Below, piece by piece: positions 60,352 through 64,000 of a stretch of 64,000 nucleotides of DNA. Position numbers and translations under genes: made by a program. Origin of the DNA: Candidatus Bathyarchaeota archaeon (lineage in GTDB: Archaea > Thermoproteota > Bathyarchaeia > 40CM-2-53-6); contig VBBN01000034.1 in the NCBI GenBank assembly GCA_005888735.1, positions 690 through 64,689 of the forward strand, read 5' to 3'. Every line of letters begins with the position of its first letter. Positions within the stretch are counted from its first letter, which is position 1. The notes beneath the pieces are model-generated. The model searched no databases. It was not told where the DNA came from and saw only the letters and a list, made by a program, of their open reading frames with translations.

Positions 60352-60915
60352 ATGGAATTCGAGGAGGTCGTTAGGAAACGGCAGATGATTCGTGCTTTCA
60401 AGCCCGACCCTGTCCCGGAGAAATCTCTCACGCGAATATTGGACCTTGCTCAGCACTACCCAAGCGCCGGGTTCAGCCAAGGAGCGGCTTTCGTCGTGAT
60501 TACGGAGCCCAAGAGAGTCGCCCGAGTCAGAGAGCTAAACAGGTTGCGGGGAGACGCCCCCTTGCTGATAGTTCCATGTGTGAGCGAGAAAATTTACCAT
60601 GATAGGTACCATGAGCCTGACAAGATTCAGCCTGACGGAACCGAGATCGAGTGGCCTGTTCCCTACTGGCACTTTGACGTTGGCTGTGCCTCTCTATTGG
60701 TCCTCCTGGGAGCTGTCGACGAAGGTTTGGTCGCATATTTCGCCGGGGCATTCAGACCAGATTTGCTCAGCAAGGAGTTAGGGATTCCGGACCACTTCAC
60801 GCCTGTCGGGGTAATCTCGGTCGGCTATCCTGACTATCAGAGCAATGTCCCATCGCCATCTCTAAAACGGGGGAGGCGACCCGTCAACGAGGTCGTCCGC
60901 TTCCAGCGATGGTAG
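60352..60915 (+). CDS. Nitroreductase-family FMN protein
   Basis: The 187-residue protein has the nitroreductase start FEEVVRKRQMIRAFKPDPVPEKSLTRILDLAQHYPSAGFSQGAAFVVI and the later DVGCASLLVLLGAVDEGLVAYFAGAF, with the usual Arg and Ser/Asn FMN contacts. Such enzymes reduce nitro groups, quinones or other substrates with NAD(P)H. A TATA-like TTTTTCAATAG lies about 30 bases before the ATG at 60352, so the transcript may be nearly leaderless. Divergent from the ABC system. Confidence 0.88.
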   Translation: MEFEEVVRKRQMIRAFKPDPVPEKSLTRILDLAQHYPSAGFSQGAAFVVITEPKRVARVRELNRLRGDAPLLIVPCVSEKIYHDRYHEPDKIQPDGTEIEWPVPYWHFDVGCASLLVLLGAVDEGLVAYFAGAFRPDLLSKELGIPDHFTPVGVISVGYPDYQSNVPSPSLKRGRRPVNEVVRFQRW

Positions 60916-60993
60916 CATTTGCACCCTTGAAGTCAAGGACTTAGTGTTGGACCCTATTTTCTGGGACCTCGTCTTGTTGGCTGGTCCGAGTGT

Positions 60994-61446
60994 CTAGATA
61001 TTGTCGTAGGTAGATCGGAGGTCTTTGTTCTGTTTGAGCACAGATTTCAGATTGGTGAGAAAGTATGCCCAGCCCGAGCAGGTGCCACCGTATGTCTCGA
61101 TCCACGGTCTGCTGTTTCTGAAGCCCGAATGGGTCAGGTCGAGGATCGTCCCATCGTCCTTTGTCTTCAAGCGAAATGTTGCCCTAGTCATCCCGAGTGG
61201 CTTGCTCTTCCAGAACGCGGGCCATGAAAGGCTCAGGGTCCTATCCCTTGCGTAAGACAATACCTTTCCCGAATGATGGTAGCCACCGTGCCAGGTGAAC
61301 GTGTAGTTTCCCCCTTTTCGCGGGGAAAGTTGGGCCGAGGCAATGAACCATCTTCTCAGCATCCGCGGCTGAGTGAGCGAAGCGAACACTTTCCCGATCG
61401 GGGTACGAATGAAATAGCGTTGCTTAACGGTTAGAGTCTTGGCCAT
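60994..61446 (-). CDS. SRPBCC/AHSA1-fold protein
   Basis: The 150-residue protein has the AHSA1 pattern: VKQRYFIRTPIGKVFASLTQPRMLRRWFIASAQLSPRKGGNYTFTWHGGYHHSGKVL and DGTILDLTHSGF. The fold binds hydrophobic ligands in a deep pocket. Relatives are single-domain proteins with unknown ligands. Two Trp-rich segments fit the pocket lining. The ATG start at 61446 is good. It stands convergent with the nitroreductase. Confidence 0.83.
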   Translation of the reverse strand: MAKTLTVKQRYFIRTPIGKVFASLTQPRMLRRWFIASAQLSPRKGGNYTFTWHGGYHHSGKVLSYARDRTLSLSWPAFWKSKPLGMTRATFRLKTKDDGTILDLTHSGFRNSRPWIETYGGTCSGWAYFLTNLKSVLKQNKDLRSTYDNI

Positions 61447-61575
61447 GCGTGGGTCTATTCAGGGAATTGCGTGAATAAAGCTTGCTAATCGATTCCGGTA
61501 CATAATTACGCTCTCAGCCCGCGTTAACGATTCAACTTATTAACAAGCTAGCCGAATTCAGTCTATGAGCATTCG

Positions 61576-63096
61576 ATGAGAATCATCAGGTTCTCTCCGT
61601 TCCTTATCATCTTTCTCGCTGCACTCACAGTCTCACCCGCGACCGCGGCCCCCTCGCTGGGCCTCGGGAGCACCGCTTCCTACGAGTTGAATGCGACTCT
61701 TACCAGGTTCGACAACTGCACCTCAACAAACTTGACGATTGCAGCTCTGGCCTGTGGGACGACCCTTCCCATTCAAACGGGTGCCTTCGTCTCGACTAAT
61801 GATGATGGTCGATGTTCTCCCGCACCTGACCCCGCGTGCCAGTTTAGTCCAATCAATGTAACGATAATCGTTTCAGGGACAGTTTCATGGCGCAACTTTG
61901 GAAGCCTAACGCATACCGTCACCTCTGACACAGGGGCCTTCGACTTCACTCTCCCGCGAAACAATTTCACATTCACTTCTCCTCAATTCACGTTCAAGTC
62001 CGCCGGGAATTTCAGCTACCATTGTAACTTCCATCCTTGGATGAAAGGAGAGGTTGACGTTGTCCAGTCAACTCCACTGCCGGCAACGATTCAGAGCTAC
62101 AGCCTGAACGGCCCCGTCAATTGGAACATAGTGGGGTTGGACGACAAGGCGCAACTAGAAGTGAGCAACAAGCTCACATTCTACAATTCCTCTGCCACTC
62201 CACCGGAGAGACTTTACAACCAATCCAGCGTTACGGGTGAGACGGTCGAACTCTCAACCAGAAAGGAGTCGTCGCCCGGTTTGAACCCGCTTACGTTCCT
62301 CTACAGCCTACCGTTTCCGAACCAAGGACCGTTCCAATTTGGACCTGGCTTCGGCTATCCATACTTTTACCCGCCGCCAGAGTACTACACGGTCTGGTGG
62401 GTGAACGGCCCGCTGAAGCTTGGGTCCACCGTGGAAATCCTAACCGTACAGGCTGCGGTTCGTGGAGCTAACTCAGTTAATTTAGGTACTGGTCTTGGAC
62501 CACATGATGCTTGGACAGTTTCCTTCGAGAATCGGGATGCGTTCAATCAGACAAAACCCTCTTCCCAGTTCAGCTATTACTGCTACAATCGGTTCCCCTA
62601 CCCCTATTCCGGAATAGCAGTGTTCAACCAGGGTCCGATATGCTACACAAGCGGTTCGAGCAACGTACTTTCACTCAAACTGGACTACGGAAAACAGTCT
62701 GACCTTCTGTTCAACGTAGACGCGACGATTGACACGTACACCCAGACGACAACACTCTATCCCGCCGGCTCATTCATCTACGGGCAGTTCTACGGCCCCG
62801 GGATAGTAGTGTCCTCGCCAGTGAACGTTGTCAGAACATCAAGGTCCACCACTTCCGTGAATCTGAAGCTCGCATCCACAAGTCTTGACCTTTCCAGCCG
62901 GACAATTCCACCGCCCACCACAGATACCGGAAACCCAACCAGTAACACAATCCGGTCGATCGCCGCGTTATGGATGTATGGAGCGGTCAGCGCTTTCGCA
63001 GCAGGACTAGTAGGAGCAGGCGTCTGGGTGGTCTTGAGAGCACGCAGAAAGAATCAGCCCGTCCAAGGTTTCCAGCCGCCTCCAAGCGCTGCCTAG
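61576..63096 (+). CDS. Membrane-anchored blue copper protein with a large extra domain
   Basis: The 506-residue protein has a signal peptide (FLIIFLAALTVSPATA), a cupredoxin domain to about residue 165 with all ligands (His113 in LTHTVTSD; Cys150, His153 and Met156 in YHCNFHPWMKG), a domain of about 300 residues rich in Pro, Tyr and Phe with many N-x-S/T sites, and a C-terminal helix (ALWMYGAVSAFAAGLVGAGVWVVL) with basic stop. It likely serves in electron transfer at the outer membrane face. The large middle domain is not one I recognise. A TATA-like CTTATTAAC lies about 45 bases before the ATG. Confidence 0.85.
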   Translation: MRIIRFSPFLIIFLAALTVSPATAAPSLGLGSTASYELNATLTRFDNCTSTNLTIAALACGTTLPIQTGAFVSTNDDGRCSPAPDPACQFSPINVTIIVSGTVSWRNFGSLTHTVTSDTGAFDFTLPRNNFTFTSPQFTFKSAGNFSYHCNFHPWMKGEVDVVQSTPLPATIQSYSLNGPVNWNIVGLDDKAQLEVSNKLTFYNSSATPPERLYNQSSVTGETVELSTRKESSPGLNPLTFLYSLPFPNQGPFQFGPGFGYPYFYPPPEYYTVWWVNGPLKLGSTVEILTVQAAVRGANSVNLGTGLGPHDAWTVSFENRDAFNQTKPSSQFSYYCYNRFPYPYSGIAVFNQGPICYTSGSSNVLSLKLDYGKQSDLLFNVDATIDTYTQTTTLYPAGSFIYGQFYGPGIVVSSPVNVVRTSRSTTSVNLKLASTSLDLSSRTIPPPTTDTGNPTSNTIRSIAALWMYGAVSAFAAGLVGAGVWVVLRARRKNQPVQGFQPPPSAA

Positions 63097-63128
63097 TTTT
63101 AGACTTCCACAATTTCTTCTATCGAAGC

Positions 63129-63824
63129 CTATTGAAGGTCATAGTATAATCTTCGATTCGTCTTACCCTTGTTCTCCAGCTTGAGAAGCTGAATCGTTCC
63201 GATCTCGCTCAGCTTCTGGACGTGAAGTCCACCATCAGCTTGTTTGTCTATCCCCTCTATCTCGACGATTCGAAGCTGCTTCTCCGCGGGTGGAAAAGCC
63301 TCCGCGAGCTTTACCAGTTCAGGACGTTTCAGCGCTTCCTCGCGCTCCATGAAATATGTCTTGACAGCCGCGTCTTTCTGGATGAGACTGTTCGCTTCTT
63401 GGACGAATCCTTCAATTTGGGCCCTATCGAAGGCTTCCAGGTTGAAGTCCATTCTTGAACGGTCAACGTCGATCTGGTTGCCTGTTATGCGGGCGTTCAC
63501 TTTGGTGTAGAGTATAGCGCTGAGCAGGTGTCCAGCGGTGTGCATTCGCATCAGCCGGTGTCTTCTCTCCCAGTCCAACTCTCCGTGGACACTCTGTCCT
63601 TTCCCGAAACTCGGAACGAACGTGAGTGAATGGAGGATCTTGTCCTCTGACCTAATCGTTTCGACGACACTGGTCCCGCCTAAAGTTCCAATGTCGCAGG
63701 AGACCCCTCCTCCTCTGGGATAGAATAGTGTCCGGTCTAGCACAACGTTGTTGCCGTCCAGCTCCTCGACCGTTGCGGTGAACTTGCGCGAGTACGGCTC
63801 GTCCCAGTACAGCTTCCGAGTCAA
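63129..63824 (-). CDS. alaX: AlaX alanyl-tRNA editing protein
   Basis: AlaX proteins hydrolyse Ser- or Gly-tRNA(Ala) formed by mistake. The 231-residue protein has the editing-domain start DRTLFYPRGGGVSCDIGTLGG, the zinc motif HTAGH (His95, His99) and a C-terminal GGLHVQ (His201). At the place of the fourth zinc ligand, usually Cys before GGTH, stands Asp197, and the GGTHV motif reads GGLHV. The core is otherwise typical of AlaX-M size. The start is ATG at 63824, 16 bases after the aldolase stop, so the two genes are co-transcribed. Confidence 0.9.
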   Translation of the reverse strand: MTRKLYWDEPYSRKFTATVEELDGNNVVLDRTLFYPRGGGVSCDIGTLGGTSVVETIRSEDKILHSLTFVPSFGKGQSVHGELDWERRHRLMRMHTAGHLLSAILYTKVNARITGNQIDVDRSRMDFNLEAFDRAQIEGFVQEANSLIQKDAAVKTYFMEREEALKRPELVKLAEAFPPAEKQLRIVEIEGIDKQADGGLHVQKLSEIGTIQLLKLENKGKTNRRLYYDLQ

Positions 63825-63839
63825 GAGAAGACCGCTCTG

Positions 63840-64000
63840 TTAGCGTGCGCTCATCTTTGCGAGAACGGGCTCGCTGGTTTTCTTAGCTTCCTCGAAAACC
63901 TCCTTGGCTTCCCGCACCGAGGCCTCCTCGTGGACTATCTCTCGGATCGCCCGGATCATCGCCACCGGATGGTCTGATTGCCATATGTTGCGCCCCATGT
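63840..64000 (-). CDS. Class I fructose-bisphosphate aldolase / DhnA-type, C-terminal part only
   Basis: The visible 53 residues, ending at TAA in 63840-63842, read [20 protein letters not shown] followed by [25 protein letters not shown] plus an Arg-Ala-Ile-x-x-Ile-Val-His-Glu pattern is the end of the archaeal DhnA aldolase family, which includes class I aldolases and the aromatic-precursor ADH synthase. The gene continues beyond the window. With the GAPDH near 4 kb it points to glycolysis or gluconeogenesis, though the two are not neighbours. Confidence 0.75.
   Translation of the reverse strand, partial: MGRNIWQSDHPVAMIRAIREIVHEEASVREAKEVFEEAKKTSEPVLAKMSAR

Overview
The window looks like chromosomal DNA of an archaeon, probably a mesophilic member of the TACK group (Bathyarchaeia or Nitrososphaeria relatives; this placement is inference). 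Support comes from a GTP-dependent dephospho-CoA kinase (DUF359), a free-standing AlaX editing protein, the end of a DhnA-type class I aldolase, a duplicated Lrp/AsnC-type regulator, TATA-like boxes 25-40 bases before starts, many TTG starts, U-tract terminators, and many exported proteins with a C-terminal or N-terminal membrane anchor. I saw no rRNA, tRNA, CRISPR array or insertion sequence.

Layout. 1-4 kb: two exported metallophosphoesterase/PKD paralogues with opposite domain order. 4-8.7 kb: housekeeping genes (bacterial-type GAPDH, LigB-like protein, PHP phosphoesterase, DedA) and a possible 10-codon mini-gene. 9.2-25.5 kb: a surface-glycan locus with flippase, large membrane protein, DUF1616-like pieces, two thymidylate-kinase-like proteins, two GT2 glycosyltransferases, a polysaccharide deacetylase-like protein, an acetyltransferase/dehydrogenase/aminotransferase trio of the kind that builds acetamido sugars, and a tight operon of nucleotidyltransferase, kinase and phosphodiesterase. 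25.5-33 kb: CoA biosynthesis, MFS transporter, PPC-domain protein, LarA racemase, small membrane proteins, DUF309, aldo/keto reductase. 33-42 kb: two large exported BNR-repeat (sialidase-fold) proteins, a lamin-tail protein, an alcohol dehydrogenase, a YdeI-like protein and an AbrB/PIN toxin-antitoxin pair. 42-50.8 kb: a DUF433/DUF5615 pair, a blue copper protein, a SHOCT protein, an Lrp-like regulator, a broken HTH_42 gene and an ABC-2 exporter with a divergent winged-helix regulator. 51-64 kb: a third BNR protein (frameshifted), hydrolases, a TolB/TPR protein, a second ABC-2 system, nitroreductase, a blue-copper membrane protein, AlaX and the partial aldolase.

Recurring theme 1: surface decoration. 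The glycan locus presumably makes and exports an oligosaccharide carrying modified amino sugars, and the exported BNR, PKD and cupredoxin proteins would be displayed on the same surface (inference). Recurring theme 2: reading-frame problems. Two genes are split by one base beside a G or C run, one signal peptide is out of frame with its start in the same way, a 31-base tandem duplication shifts the end of a kinase gene, and two conserved proteins lack any ATG/GTG/TTG at their expected N-terminus. Some may be assembly errors. The most interesting unexplained items are a dispersed ~88-base intergenic repeat, the nucleotidyltransferase-kinase-phosphodiesterase operon, the mini-gene, and the non-canonical starts.
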